Shown: positions 55,177 to 63,666 of the stretch, piece by piece | Layout of the letters: the number at the start of each line of letters is the position of its first letter | Position numbering within the stretch: the stretch's first letter is position 1 | From: an uncultured Paracoccus sp. | GTDB taxonomy: Bacteria; Pseudomonadota; Alphaproteobacteria; Rhodobacterales; Rhodobacteraceae | Length of the DNA stretch: 64,000 nucleotides | Reading direction: 5' to 3' | Assembly: GCF_947487305.1 (NCBI RefSeq) | Contig: NZ_CANKWH010000002.1 | Span: forward strand, 310,001-374,000 | Made by a program: the position numbers and the translations under genes | Notes under the pieces: model-generated | Database searches by the model: none | Told to the model about the DNA's origin: nothing | The model's input: only the letters and a program-made list of their open reading frames with translations

Positions 55177-55658
55177 GAGTCTGGCGGCTTGATCCCGCGC
55201 GCGCCGCGGAATGGCGCGCCATCCGGCTTGCGGCGCTGATCGATGCGCCCGAGGCCTTCGGCTCGACGCTGGACGACTGGCAGGACCGGCCGCTCGCGGA
55301 TTTCGCCGAACGGCTGGCGGCGGTGCCGACCTTCGCGGCGGGCCGGACCGAGGGCGAACCGCTGGCGGTCGCCGCCTGGCAGGCGGGGCTGGACCCGAGC
55401 GATGACCAGCGGGGCTGGCTTCTGGCGGTCTATGCCCGGCCCGAGGCGCGTGGCCGGGGCTTTGCCGAAACCGCCATCCGCGCCGCCATCGCCGATGCGG
55501 CGGCGCAGGGCATGACCTCGATCGGCCTCAATGTCCGGGACCGGGCGGCCCATGCGCAGGCGCTTTATCGCCGGCTCGGGTTCCGCCCCTCGGACCGGCA
55601 CGAGCCGAGCAACAGCCCGGACAACCCCGAGATCGAGATGCTGAGGAGCCTGCCATGA
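55173..55658 (+). CDS. GNAT-family N-acetyltransferase
   Basis: 161 aa from [22 protein letters not shown] (start 55173, ATGA overlap with DUF2948). The acetyl-CoA loop reads LLAVYARPEARGRGFAETAI; the later motif VRDRAAHAQALYRRLGF is typical. The acceptor is unknown. Overlaps the downstream HAD gene by four bases. Confidence 0.88.
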   Translation: MRVWRLDPARAAEWRAIRLAALIDAPEAFGSTLDDWQDRPLADFAERLAAVPTFAAGRTEGEPLAVAAWQAGLDPSDDQRGWLLAVYARPEARGRGFAETAIRAAIADAAAQGMTSIGLNVRDRAAHAQALYRRLGFRPSDRHEPSNSPDNPEIEMLRSLP

Positions 55659-56281
55659 TCCTCTCCGCCGAGGCGCTGGCCTTTGACATGGATGGCACGC
55701 TGGTCAATTCCGGCCCGGTCATCGCCGCCTCCTGGACCGAATGGGCGGAACGCCGGGGACTGGACCCTGTGGCGGTCATCCATTTCTGCCATGGCCGTCC
55801 GCTGCACCGGATCATCGCCCATTTCGCCCCCGATGCCGATCTGATGACCGAGGGGCAATGGGTGCTGGACCGGCTGCCCGCGCTGGAACACCTGTTGCGC
55901 CCGATGGCCGGTGCGCCGGAATTGCTGGCGAGCCTAGCGGGTGACGAATGGGCGCTGGTCACTTCGGCCCCGTCCGATCTGGCGCGGCGCTGGATGGGTA
56001 TCTGCCAGTTGCCCCTGCCCGGCATCATCATCACCGCCGATGACGTGACCCATCCGAAACCCGATCCCGAACCCTTTGCCCGGGCAGCGAAGGCCTTCGG
56101 GCTCGCGCCAGAACGGATGCTGGCCTTCGAGGACTCGACCGCCGGCCTCACCTCGGCCAAGGATGCCGGGATGCCGAGCGTCGGGCTTGGCGGCGCCACC
56201 GGCAGCGCGGTCAGCATCGCCGATTACAGCGGCGTGACCCGCCTGCCCGGCCCCGGCATCCGGTTGGATTTCGGCACCTAG
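55655..56281 (+). CDS. HAD hydrolase, phosphoglycolate-phosphatase-like
   Basis: 208 aa. Motif I AFDMDGTLVNSGP (Asp10, Asp12), motif II ALVTSAP, motif III HPKPDPEPF with the basic Lys, motif IV MLAFEDSTAGLTSA. The helical cap is after motif I. It resembles 2-deoxyglucose-6-phosphate or sugar phosphatases (YfbT/HxpA-like); the exact substrate is open. Last gene of the murA operon. Confidence 0.88.
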   Translation: MILSAEALAFDMDGTLVNSGPVIAASWTEWAERRGLDPVAVIHFCHGRPLHRIIAHFAPDADLMTEGQWVLDRLPALEHLLRPMAGAPELLASLAGDEWALVTSAPSDLARRWMGICQLPLPGIIITADDVTHPKPDPEPFARAAKAFGLAPERMLAFEDSTAGLTSAKDAGMPSVGLGGATGSAVSIADYSGVTRLPGPGIRLDFGT

Positions 56282-56577
56282 ATCCGCTGCCAGCGGATCA
56301 CCTCGGGCTTGCCATCGAGCAGCGGCAGGATCTTCACCAGCTGCGCGTCAAGGAATTCCGTCTGGTTATGGGCGCGTTCGGCCTCGGGCGTGGCCCAGAT
56401 CTCGACCGAGGTGAAGAGATCGCCGCTCTGCAGATAGTCATAGCTTAGGCAGCCCGGCTCGTCCCGGCTGTGTTCGGCAAGTGCACGAAGCAGCGGGATC
56501 AGCGCGCCTGCCTGACCGGCACGGGCGCGGAAACGGGCGGTGACATGAACAGGACCGCTCACAACCGCCGCTCCCAT
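56278..56577 (-). CDS. ABM-fold quinol monooxygenase-like protein
   Basis: 99 aa, YgiN type: HVTARFRARAGQAGALIPLLRALAEHSRDEPGCLSYDYLQSGD and SVEIWATPEAERAHNQTEFL. Overlaps the upstream SDR gene by 19 bases and the convergent HAD gene by four, so it is cotranscribed with the SDR. Confidence 0.82.
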   Translation of the reverse strand: MGAAVVSGPVHVTARFRARAGQAGALIPLLRALAEHSRDEPGCLSYDYLQSGDLFTSVEIWATPEAERAHNQTEFLDAQLVKILPLLDGKPEVIRWQRI

Positions 56578-57332
56578 TCCTCCTGCTGCTCGCGCCGGGC
56601 CATGTCATGGGCGGCTTTCGGCAGCACGGTGCGATAGGGCGGATTGGCCTCGGTCAGCACCCGGATCATCGCCTCGACCATCTCGGCCGGGTCGGCCTGC
56701 CGGGTCAGTTCGCGCACGGGCCAGTGATCCATCACCCGCTCGCCCTGCCCCCACCACTGGTCCTGCGCCTCCATCCCGGTATCGTTGAAGCCGGTGCGAT
56801 AGGCGCCGGGATTGATGGTGCAGACCTCGACGCCATAGGGGGCCAGCTCTTCGCGCAGCGCGAGGCAGAAGCCCTCGACGGCGAATTTGCTGGCGGAATA
56901 AGCCCCGTCCCAGGGCACTTTCACCAGACCCGCCACCGACGAGGTCCAGACGATGCGCCCGCCCCCCGCGCGGATGAATTTCCTGGCCGCGCCCTGCGCC
57001 ATCTCGAGGGCCGCGAAAACATTGGTGTCGAAGATACGCCGGACGATCTCGGGCGGAAGTTCCGCCACCGGGCCGGATTCCATGATGCCCGCATTGTTGA
57101 ACAGCGTGTCGAACTCCAGCGCCAGCGCATGGTCGCGGTCGATCGCGGAGAGCACGTCCAGCTTGATGACCTGCATGGTGAGGCCCCGCCGCGCCGCCTC
57201 GGCCCGAAGCTCTGTCACCTGCGGCCATATCTGGCAGGACGCGATGACCTTGTGCCCCGCCTCGGCCAGCCCCAGGGCCACGCCCTTGCCGAAACCCGAG
57301 CCCGCGCCGGTGATGAGGATGGTTCTGGTCAT
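56559..57332 (-). CDS. Short-chain dehydrogenase/reductase
   Basis: 257 aa. NAD(P) motif TGAGSGFGKGVA, NNAG in FNNAGIMES, catalytic Ser in WTSSVAGLVK and Tyr/Lys in YSASKFAVEG. Classical SDR; substrate unknown. Downstream partner is an ABM monooxygenase, suggesting a small redox catabolic unit. Confidence 0.9.
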   Translation of the reverse strand: MTRTILITGAGSGFGKGVALGLAEAGHKVIASCQIWPQVTELRAEAARRGLTMQVIKLDVLSAIDRDHALALEFDTLFNNAGIMESGPVAELPPEIVRRIFDTNVFAALEMAQGAARKFIRAGGGRIVWTSSVAGLVKVPWDGAYSASKFAVEGFCLALREELAPYGVEVCTINPGAYRTGFNDTGMEAQDQWWGQGERVMDHWPVRELTRQADPAEMVEAMIRVLTEANPPYRTVLPKAAHDMARREQQEEWERRL

Positions 57333-57408
57333 GCTGCCTCCCGTGTCTCACGGGGCCAGATGAGCATGGCGGCGCGGGATTGTCGACCAAGGCGGCTGGT
57401 CTAAATCC

Positions 57409-57771
57409 TCAGCCCGCGTCTTGACCGATCAGGATCACGCCCCCTTCGACCACCAGCGGCACCCGGTCCAGCGCGCAATCGGCGCCCGACAGCGGCTCGC
57501 CCGTTGCGGCATCGAACATGGCGCCATGTCCCGTGCACATCAGCTTGGCCCCGTCGGCTGACAGGATCTGCGGCCCGCGATAGTCGAGCGGCAGATATTG
57601 GTGCGGGCAGGCATTCACATAGGCATGGACGGCCTCGCCCGCGCGAACGAGCAGCAGCGGGAATTCGCCCTGCGGACCGTTCAGCATCAGCGTCATCGCC
57701 CCGCTGACCTCGGCCAGCGCGGCGACCGGGGTGCCAAGTGCCGGCGCGGTGCTGTAATCGGTCCAGGCCAT
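57409..57771 (-). CDS. Rieske 2Fe-2S ferredoxin-like protein
   Basis: 120 aa. Cluster ligands in CPHQYLP (Cys-x-His) and CTGHGAMFD (Cys-x-x-His). Single soluble Rieske domain; it may pass electrons to an oxygenase. The partner is not evident; neighbours are the SDR/ABM pair and hppD. Confidence 0.9.
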   Translation of the reverse strand: MAWTDYSTAPALGTPVAALAEVSGAMTLMLNGPQGEFPLLLVRAGEAVHAYVNACPHQYLPLDYRGPQILSADGAKLMCTGHGAMFDAATGEPLSGADCALDRVPLVVEGGVILIGQDAG

Positions 57772-57792
57772 GGGTCGCTCCTGTCATGAAAA

Positions 57793-57818
57793 TGCGCCCG
57801 AAGCAGAGGCCGGGCGCA
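57793..57818 (-). terminator. Terminator after hppD
   Basis: On the minus strand TGCGCCCG-(ten bases)-CGGGCGCA followed by TTTTC, about 22 bases past the hppD stop. Confidence 0.75.
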
Positions 57819-57840
57819 GAAACCGTTTACCACATGCGGA

Positions 57841-58953
57841 TCAGACGGTGGGTTCGGCCTTCAGCACGCCGCGGCGGACCTGATCTTCCTCGATCGATTC
57901 GAAGAGGGCGCGGAAATTGCCCTCGCCAAAGCCGTCATCGCCCTTGCGCTGGATGAACTCGAAGAAGATCGGCCCGATCACGGTTTTCGAGAAGATCTGC
58001 AGAAGGATGCGGGTCTCGCCACCCCCGACGACGCCCTCGCCATCGATCAGGATGCCGTGCTTCTTCATCCGCTCCAGCGGTTCCTCATGGCCGGTCACGC
58101 GCTTTTTCGACATGTCGTAATAGACGGCGGGCGGCCCGGGCATGAATTCCATCCCGGCGGCGGAAATCGCATCGGTGCCGGCATAGATGTCATTGCTGGC
58201 AATCGCGATGTGCTGGATGCCCTCGCCCTTGTATTCCTTCAGATACTCCTCGATCTGGCTGTTCTCGTCGGCGCTTTCGTTGATCGGGATGCGGATCTTG
58301 CCATCGGGGCTGGTCAGGGCGCGGCTGGTCAGGCCGGTCTGCTTGCCCTTGATGTCGAAGAAGCGGATTTCGCGGAAGTTGAACACGTCGTGGTAGAACT
58401 TGTACCAGGTATCCATGTTCCCGCGGATCACATTGTGGGTCAGGTGGTCGAGGTAGAAGAAGCCGAAGCCCGTGGGGCGCGGATTGACCTCGCCCAGCCA
58501 GTCGAAGTCGCGCGCATAGGCGCTGCCAGTGTCGCCATAGGTGTCGACGAAGTAGAGCAGCGAGCCGCCGATGCCGATCACCGCAGGCACGTCCAGCGAT
58601 TTGCCCGGGCCGGTATATTCCACCGCGCCCAGCTCCACCGCGCGCTTCAGCGCGTGCTGCGCATCGACCACGCGCCAGGCCATGGCCGGGGCGCAGGGGC
58701 CGTGATCCTTGACGAACTGGGCGGCATGGCCATCCGCATCGGCGTTCAGCAGATAGTTGATGTCGCCCTGACGATAGAGAACGATGTCCTTGGTCTTGTG
58801 CTTGGCCACCGGGACAAAGCCCATCTGGCGGAAGATGCGGTCCAGGATCTCGGGCTGGGGATGGGCGAATTCGACGAACTCGAACCCGTCGGTGCCGGCC
58901 GGGTTGGCGGCGGTGATGGTGGCTTTCGGGGCGTTGTGCGGGAAGGGACCCAT
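57841..58953 (-). CDS. hppD: 4-hydroxyphenylpyruvate dioxygenase
   Basis: 370 aa from MGPFPHNAPKATITAANPAGT (start 58953). Iron ligands His170 (LDHLTHNV), His248 (GIQHIA) and Glu332 (FFEFIQ). It converts 4-hydroxyphenylpyruvate to homogentisate in tyrosine breakdown. Divergent from an Lrp-type gene, the usual regulator arrangement. Downstream homogentisate genes are not adjacent. Confidence 0.97.
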   Translation of the reverse strand: MGPFPHNAPKATITAANPAGTDGFEFVEFAHPQPEILDRIFRQMGFVPVAKHKTKDIVLYRQGDINYLLNADADGHAAQFVKDHGPCAPAMAWRVVDAQHALKRAVELGAVEYTGPGKSLDVPAVIGIGGSLLYFVDTYGDTGSAYARDFDWLGEVNPRPTGFGFFYLDHLTHNVIRGNMDTWYKFYHDVFNFREIRFFDIKGKQTGLTSRALTSPDGKIRIPINESADENSQIEEYLKEYKGEGIQHIAIASNDIYAGTDAISAAGMEFMPGPPAVYYDMSKKRVTGHEEPLERMKKHGILIDGEGVVGGGETRILLQIFSKTVIGPIFFEFIQRKGDDGFGEGNFRALFESIEEDQVRRGVLKAEPTV

Positions 58954-59041
58954 GGCGCTACTCCTCAATCTGCGGCTTGGCGACAGTATGTCACAGGGGC
59001 CGCGCATGGGGCTTGCATCTTTCGCCGGTTTTCGGGTCATA

Positions 59042-59083
59042 TTGCACGAAATTCGCACCATCATACGGATTGGCGCACGAAAT
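59042..59083. promoter_or_regulatory. Candidate Lrp operator between hppD and its regulator
   Basis: GCACGAAAT occurs at 59044 and again at 59075, exactly 31 bases (three helical turns) apart; the first is within the near-palindrome GCACGAAATTCGCAC. The second overlaps the regulator's start, suggesting autoregulation. Confidence 0.45.
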
Positions 59084-59546
59084 GGCGATAGACAGCTTTG
59101 ACCTTGCGATTCTGACCGCATTGCAGCGCGACGGGGCGATGACCAACGCGGCACTGGCCGAGGTGGTGAACCTCTCGGCCTCGCAATGCTCGCGCCGGAG
59201 GGCGGCGCTGGAAGAGGCCGGGCTGATCCTCGGTTATGCGGCGCGACTGAATGCCGCCGGCTTGGGCTTTGGCCTCCGCGCGATCACGCGGGTGAACCTG
59301 CAAAGCCACGGACAGGGCACCGATGACAGCTTTGCCCGTTTCATCCAGACGCAGCCGAATATCCGCGCCGCCTTCTCGGTCGCGGGCGATGCCGATTACG
59401 TGCTGGACGTGCGCGCCCGTGATCTGGAAGATTTCGCCGCCTTCCTGCACCAGCATCTGCTGCCACATCCGCAGGTGGCGCATGTGCGCTCGGAAATCGT
59501 CTTGAAGACACTGAAGGAAGAGGAAGGTCTGGCGCTTCAGCCTTGA
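59082..59546 (+). CDS. Lrp/AsnC-family regulator
   Basis: 154 aa. N-terminal HTH: ILTALQRDGAMTNAALAEVVNLSASQCSRRRAALEEAGLI; C-terminal RAM domain with AFSVAGDADYVLDV. It is divergent from hppD and probably controls it in response to an aromatic amino acid (inference from position). Its 3' end overlaps the convergent HxlR gene by ten bases. Confidence 0.93.
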   Translation: MAIDSFDLAILTALQRDGAMTNAALAEVVNLSASQCSRRRAALEEAGLILGYAARLNAAGLGFGLRAITRVNLQSHGQGTDDSFARFIQTQPNIRAAFSVAGDADYVLDVRARDLEDFAAFLHQHLLPHPQVAHVRSEIVLKTLKEEEGLALQP

Positions 59547-60196
59547 TTGTTCAGGCTGAAGAGATCCACGAAACCCTGCGCCCGGGCGGCATCGCCGATC
59601 AGCCCGATCACCCCGGCCTCGGCCAGACGGGCCACCGGCTCGGGCCCATAGACCGCGCGGGCCAGCGTGTTGCCATTGCCGCGCAAGAGGAAATCGCCCT
59701 CAGGCTTGCGGGTGGCAGTGACCGCCAGCGACCCGTCCGGCGCGATCCGCAACTCGAACGCCTCGCGCTCCATGTCGAAACCGGCGATAACCCCCTGCCC
59801 TGCGGCCGCAGCGCGGTCGATCTTGGCGCACATGGACAGCATCAGCGCCGTCGGGCTGATGAAGCGGCGCGGGTCATGGCCCTGATGCTGGCTGCCCCAA
59901 TGGCAGAGCGCCATCAAGACCGGATGCAGCGCCTGACCTGATGGCGTCAACCCATAGACCCCAAGGTCAGGATCATGGCTGACCACGCCCGACTCGATCA
60001 TCTGCGTCAGCCGCTGGGTCAGCACCCCGGCGGTGATCCCCGGCATCCCGGCGCGAAGCGCCTGAAACCGCTTCGGCACCACCATCAGTTCGCGCGCCAC
60101 CAGCAGCGCCCATCGATCGCCGATGACGTTCAGGGCGTGGGCCTCTAGGCAGCCCTCGTCATAGCGGATGCGCGATGTTTCGCCGTTCTTGGTCAT
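59537..60196 (-). CDS. HxlR-family winged-helix regulator with C-terminal extension
   Basis: 219 aa. HxlR wHTH, residues about 15-105: CLEAHALNVIGDRWALLVARELMVVPKRFQAL, GITAGVLTQRLTQM, YGLTPSGQALHPVL. The extra C-terminal half (LMLSMCAKIDRAAA ... VYGPEPVARLAEAG) resembles an SCP2-like sterol-carrier fold. Divergent from the DUF1428 operon; a direct repeat in the shared promoter is a likely operator. Confidence 0.9.
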   Translation of the reverse strand: MTKNGETSRIRYDEGCLEAHALNVIGDRWALLVARELMVVPKRFQALRAGMPGITAGVLTQRLTQMIESGVVSHDPDLGVYGLTPSGQALHPVLMALCHWGSQHQGHDPRRFISPTALMLSMCAKIDRAAAAGQGVIAGFDMEREAFELRIAPDGSLAVTATRKPEGDFLLRGNGNTLARAVYGPEPVARLAEAGVIGLIGDAARAQGFVDLFSLNNQG

Positions 60197-60197
60197 A

Positions 60198-60227
60198 TTT
60201 TCATACTATCAGTTGCTTTTTCATACT
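60198..60227. promoter_or_regulatory. Direct repeat, candidate HxlR operator
   Basis: TTTTCATACT at 60198-60207 and 60218-60227, exactly 20 bases apart (two helical turns). It starts two bases before the regulator's start codon and 58 bases before the divergent operon. Confidence 0.55.
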
Positions 60228-60284
60228 GCAAGCGACAGGATGCGAGTCGGATCGGGGATTTCGCCCCGGCAACAGGAGGTTCAG

Positions 60285-61007
60285 ATGAGCTATTATTTTG
60301 GCACCATCGCGGCTGTCCCCACCGCAAATAAGCAAGACTACATTGACCATGTGAAAATGGCCTGGGGCCTGTTCTCGAAATATGGCGCGACCCGGATGAT
60401 CGAGACCTGGGGCGCCGATGTACCCAAGGGCAAGGTCAACGATCTGCAGGGCGCGGTCGCGGCCAAGGATGATGAGACCGTCGTGTTTTCCTGGATCGAA
60501 TGGCCCGACAAGGCCGCCGCCGATGCGGCCTGGGAGAAGATGCAGAGCGATCCCGAGATGGCGGCGATGGGCAATATGCCCTTCGATGGCAGCCGGATGA
60601 TCTATGGCGGCTTCCACCCGGTCTGGGAGGCCGGAGAACCGAATGGCGGGGCCTATGTTCAAGGCTTCGCGCTGGCCGCGCCCGAGAAGAACAAGGACGC
60701 CTATACCAAGATGGCGGGCGAGGCCTGGTCGATGTTCGAGGGCTATGGCGCGCTTGGCACCATCGAGGGCTGGGGCGTGGACGTGCCGCACGGCAAGAAG
60801 ACCGATTTCTACCGCGCCACCCTGGCCGAAGAGGGCGAGGCGCCGATCTTCAGCTGGATCGCCTGGCCCGACCGCGCCACCTGCGACGCGGCCGCCAAAT
60901 CGATGGAGGCCGACATGGAAGGGCAGGAATTCCCCGAGATGCCCTTTGACGGCAAGCGGATGATGTGGGGGGGATTTGACACGATCTTCGATTCCGCGAA
61001 ATCCTGA
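60285..61007 (+). CDS. Tandem DUF1428 protein
   Basis: 240 aa from MSYYFGTIAAVPTANKQDY (start 60285) behind a perfect AGGAGG at 60275-60280. Two homologous DUF1428 (dimeric alpha-beta barrel) domains: residues about 3-115 and 123-235, sharing AYxxM(A)xxAW.(M/L)F..YGA, TWGADVPKGK / GWGVDVPHGK, FSWIEWPD / FSWIAWPD, MPFDGxRM. Family members are usually single domains (YciI-like size). Function unknown. First gene of a detoxification-type operon. Confidence 0.85.
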   Translation: MSYYFGTIAAVPTANKQDYIDHVKMAWGLFSKYGATRMIETWGADVPKGKVNDLQGAVAAKDDETVVFSWIEWPDKAAADAAWEKMQSDPEMAAMGNMPFDGSRMIYGGFHPVWEAGEPNGGAYVQGFALAAPEKNKDAYTKMAGEAWSMFEGYGALGTIEGWGVDVPHGKKTDFYRATLAEEGEAPIFSWIAWPDRATCDAAAKSMEADMEGQEFPEMPFDGKRMMWGGFDTIFDSAKS

Positions 61008-61053
61008 CATCCGGTCTCGGGACCGATCAACCGCCGATCACGAGGAGGCGATC

Positions 61054-61848
61054 ATGACGAGCTTTCAAGGCAATCCCTGCTGGTATGAACTGACATCCGG
61101 CGATTCCCCTGCGGCAGCCGATTTCTATGGCAAGGTGCTGGGCTGGACCGCGCAGGATGCGGGCGTGCCCGGTTTCGACTATCTTCTGGCGAAATCGGGC
61201 GAGGACATGGTCGCCGGCCTCGCCAATGCCGATGGCAACCAGCCGCCGCACTGGCTGATCTATTTCGCCGTCGATGATTGCGACGCGGCGGTGCAGGCGA
61301 TCCTCAAGGCCGGCGGCAAGGATTTCGTCGGCCCCGAAGACATTCCCGGCACCGGCCGCTTTGCCATCGTCGGCGACCCGCAGGGCGGGCGCTTCGGCAT
61401 CCTGCAGCCCGATCTCGGCGATATGACGCCCGAGCAGATCGCCAAGGCCAACGAGACCGGCGCCTTCGACCAGAAGAAGGCCGGGCATGGCAACTGGAAC
61501 GAGCTGATGTCGAGCGACCCGGAAGCGGGCTTTGCCTTCTATTCCGGTCTCTTCGGCTGGCAGAAATCGACGCCCGTCGACATGGGCGAGATGGGCACCT
61601 ACCAGCTCTTCTCGCATAAGGGCGCCGATATCGGCGGGATGATGGGCCTCGGCAACGCGCCCTTCACCTGCTGGCTGCCCTATTTCGGCGCGAATGGCGT
61701 GACGGCTGCCATGGACCGGATCAGCGCCAATGGCGGCCAGATCATCCACGGCCCGCAAGAGGTTCCGGGCGGCGCCTTCATCGCCATCGCACAGGACCCG
61801 CAGGGCGCGCATTTTGCCGTGGTCGGCCCGAAGGAGATCAGCGCATGA
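61054..61848 (+). CDS. Two-domain VOC (glyoxalase-fold) protein
   Basis: 264 aa from MTSFQGNPCWYELTSGDS (start 61054; CGAGGAGG upstream). Two VOC modules: residues 4-120 (WYELTSGDSPAAADFYGKVLGW) and 137-258 (WNELMSSDPEAGFAFYSGLFGW). The first residue type is CFC-42-like (hydroxylase-like VOC family). A role in small-molecule stress is inferred from the neighbours. ATGA overlap with the GST. Confidence 0.85.
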   Translation: MTSFQGNPCWYELTSGDSPAAADFYGKVLGWTAQDAGVPGFDYLLAKSGEDMVAGLANADGNQPPHWLIYFAVDDCDAAVQAILKAGGKDFVGPEDIPGTGRFAIVGDPQGGRFGILQPDLGDMTPEQIAKANETGAFDQKKAGHGNWNELMSSDPEAGFAFYSGLFGWQKSTPVDMGEMGTYQLFSHKGADIGGMMGLGNAPFTCWLPYFGANGVTAAMDRISANGGQIIHGPQEVPGGAFIAIAQDPQGAHFAVVGPKEISA

Positions 61849-62507
61849 CCCGCGAACCCGTTACCATCGTCACCTATGACTGGGTGCCGCCCTTTGCCCA
61901 GGGCTATGTCCGCGAGATCCGCGCGCGTTGGGCCGCCGAAGAGGCCGGCATCCCCTATCGCATCGAAACCGTGCCGGTTTCACCCAAATCTGCCGCCCAT
62001 CGGGAGATGCAGCCCTTCGAGCAGGTGCCGGTGCTGAAGGATGGCGACCTGACCCTGTTCGAGAGCGGCGCCATCGCGCTTTATCTGGCAGAGGGCACGG
62101 CGCTTCTGCCAGAGGCGCGCAGGGCCGAGGTGACGCAATGGCTGATCGCCGCGCTGAACAGCGTCGAGCCGCAGGTGATGGTCTGGGTCACGGCCGGGCT
62201 GTTCGACAAGGACGAGGCCGCCGCCGAGCGCGCAATGAAGCGCCTTCAGCCCCGCCTTGCGCAACTGGCCGCCGCGCTCGAGGGGCGCGACTGGCTTCTG
62301 GGCGACACCTTCTCGATTGCCGATCTGATGTTGGTCGAGGTGCTGCGCGGTGCCGGCGACGATGGCGCGCTGGATGATCATCCGGTGCTGTCCGCCTATG
62401 TCGCCCGCGCCACTGCGCGTCCGGCCTTCCAGAAGGCGATGGCCGATCACATGGCCCATTGGGCCGAGGCCGACCGCGCCAAGGCCCAAAAGGAGGGCGC
62501 GGCATGA
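61845..62507 (+). CDS. Glutathione S-transferase family protein
   Basis: 220 aa. Thioredoxin-like N-domain (VTIVTYDWVPPFAQGYVREIRARW, VPVLKDGDLTLFESGAIALYLAE) and helical C-domain (GDTFSIADLMLVEVLR). The ESGAI glutathione site is present. Overlaps both neighbours by four bases. Substrate unknown. Confidence 0.9.
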   Translation: MTREPVTIVTYDWVPPFAQGYVREIRARWAAEEAGIPYRIETVPVSPKSAAHREMQPFEQVPVLKDGDLTLFESGAIALYLAEGTALLPEARRAEVTQWLIAALNSVEPQVMVWVTAGLFDKDEAAAERAMKRLQPRLAQLAAALEGRDWLLGDTFSIADLMLVEVLRGAGDDGALDDHPVLSAYVARATARPAFQKAMADHMAHWAEADRAKAQKEGAA

Positions 62508-62971
62508 CCTCGCCCGTCCGCACCTGCCTCTGGATGGAGAAGGACGGCTCGGCTGCCGCCGCCTTCTATACCGCGCTGATCCCCGGCAGCGCCGTCGAGG
62601 GGGCCGTGGGCTTTCAGGGCGGCGACACCCCGGCGCTGGTGGTGAATTTTCACCTCGCCGGCACGCCCTACATGATCCTGAACGGCGGGCCGCATTTCAC
62701 CCTCTCCCCCGCCGCCTCGATCTCGGTCCTGACTGAGGATCAGGCCGAAACAGACCTGCTCTGGAACGCGCTGACCGCCGATGGCGGACAGGAAAGCCAG
62801 TGCGGCTGGCTGATCGACCGCTGGGGCCTGTCCTGGCAGATCACTCCCCGCGCGGTGATGGAGATGACCTTTGCCGACGACCCCGAAGCCTCGGAACGGG
62901 CGCGGCAGGCCATGTACAAGATGACCAAGCTCGACATCGCCACGATGCGCGCGGCCTTTGACGGCCAGTGA
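62504..62971 (+). CDS. PhnB-type VOC protein
   Basis: 155 aa from MTSPVRTCLWMEKDGSAAAAFY (start 62504). Matches the 3-dmu-9_3-mt / PhnB-like VOC family: FYTALIPGSAVEG, GGPHFTLSPAASISVL, WGLSWQITPRAVMEM. Despite the family name a methyltransferase activity is not supported. Cotranscribed with the GST. Confidence 0.87.
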   Translation: MTSPVRTCLWMEKDGSAAAAFYTALIPGSAVEGAVGFQGGDTPALVVNFHLAGTPYMILNGGPHFTLSPAASISVLTEDQAETDLLWNALTADGGQESQCGWLIDRWGLSWQITPRAVMEMTFADDPEASERARQAMYKMTKLDIATMRAAFDGQ

Positions 62972-62982
62972 AAGGATAGCTG

Positions 62983-63666
62983 ATGAAGACCCCCATCGCG
63001 CCCTTGCTGGCGCTGACCCTTGCGCTGGTCCCTGCCCTTGCACGGGCCGAGGCGACCACCACCGTTGACCCCGCCGCCATCACCCCCGCCGACGTGCCGC
63101 GCGGCCAGCCCGATTATCACGCGGCGGGTGCCGGCGCCTATGTGCTCGACCCGGCGCATACGGCGGTGATCGCCCGGGTGCCGCATATGAACTTCTCGGT
63201 CAGCGTCTTCCGCTTTGATACTGTCTCGGGCAGCCTTCAGTGGAACCCCGAGAATTCCGCTGCCAGCACCCTGACCGCGACGGTTCAGGCCGGTTCGATC
63301 AGCAACCCCTATCCGGGTTTTGCCGAAACGCTGACCGGCGCGGATTACCTGAACGTGGCGGCCCATCCCGAGGCGAGTTTCACCGCCACCGGATTTGACG
63401 CAGTCAGCAATACCGCCGGCACCGTCACCGGCGATCTGACCATCATGGGCCAGACCCACCCGGCGACCTTCGACGTGACCCTGATCGGCGCGGGTGAGGG
63501 CTATACCGGGGATGAAAACGACCTGCCGATCCTTGCCCATCTGATCGGGATGCATGCCGAGACCACGATCGACCCGCAGGCCTATGGGCTGAACGCCTTC
63601 TTCACCGACCCGATCGAGATCCAGATCGACGCCGAATTCGCCCGCAAGCCCGCGCCGAAATCATGA
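62983..63666 (+). CDS. YceI-family periplasmic protein
   Basis: 227 aa. Signal peptide (ending ALARA). YceI lipocalin-like barrel: YVLDPAHTAVIARVPHMNFSVSVFRFDTVSGSLQWNPEN, TGADYLNVAAHPEASF, TVTGDLTIMGQTHPATFDV. Family members bind long isoprenoid lipids in the periplasm. 11 bases after the VOC gene; the TGA overlaps the next ATG. Confidence 0.92.
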   Translation: MKTPIAPLLALTLALVPALARAEATTTVDPAAITPADVPRGQPDYHAAGAGAYVLDPAHTAVIARVPHMNFSVSVFRFDTVSGSLQWNPENSAASTLTATVQAGSISNPYPGFAETLTGADYLNVAAHPEASFTATGFDAVSNTAGTVTGDLTIMGQTHPATFDVTLIGAGEGYTGDENDLPILAHLIGMHAETTIDPQAYGLNAFFTDPIEIQIDAEFARKPAPKS

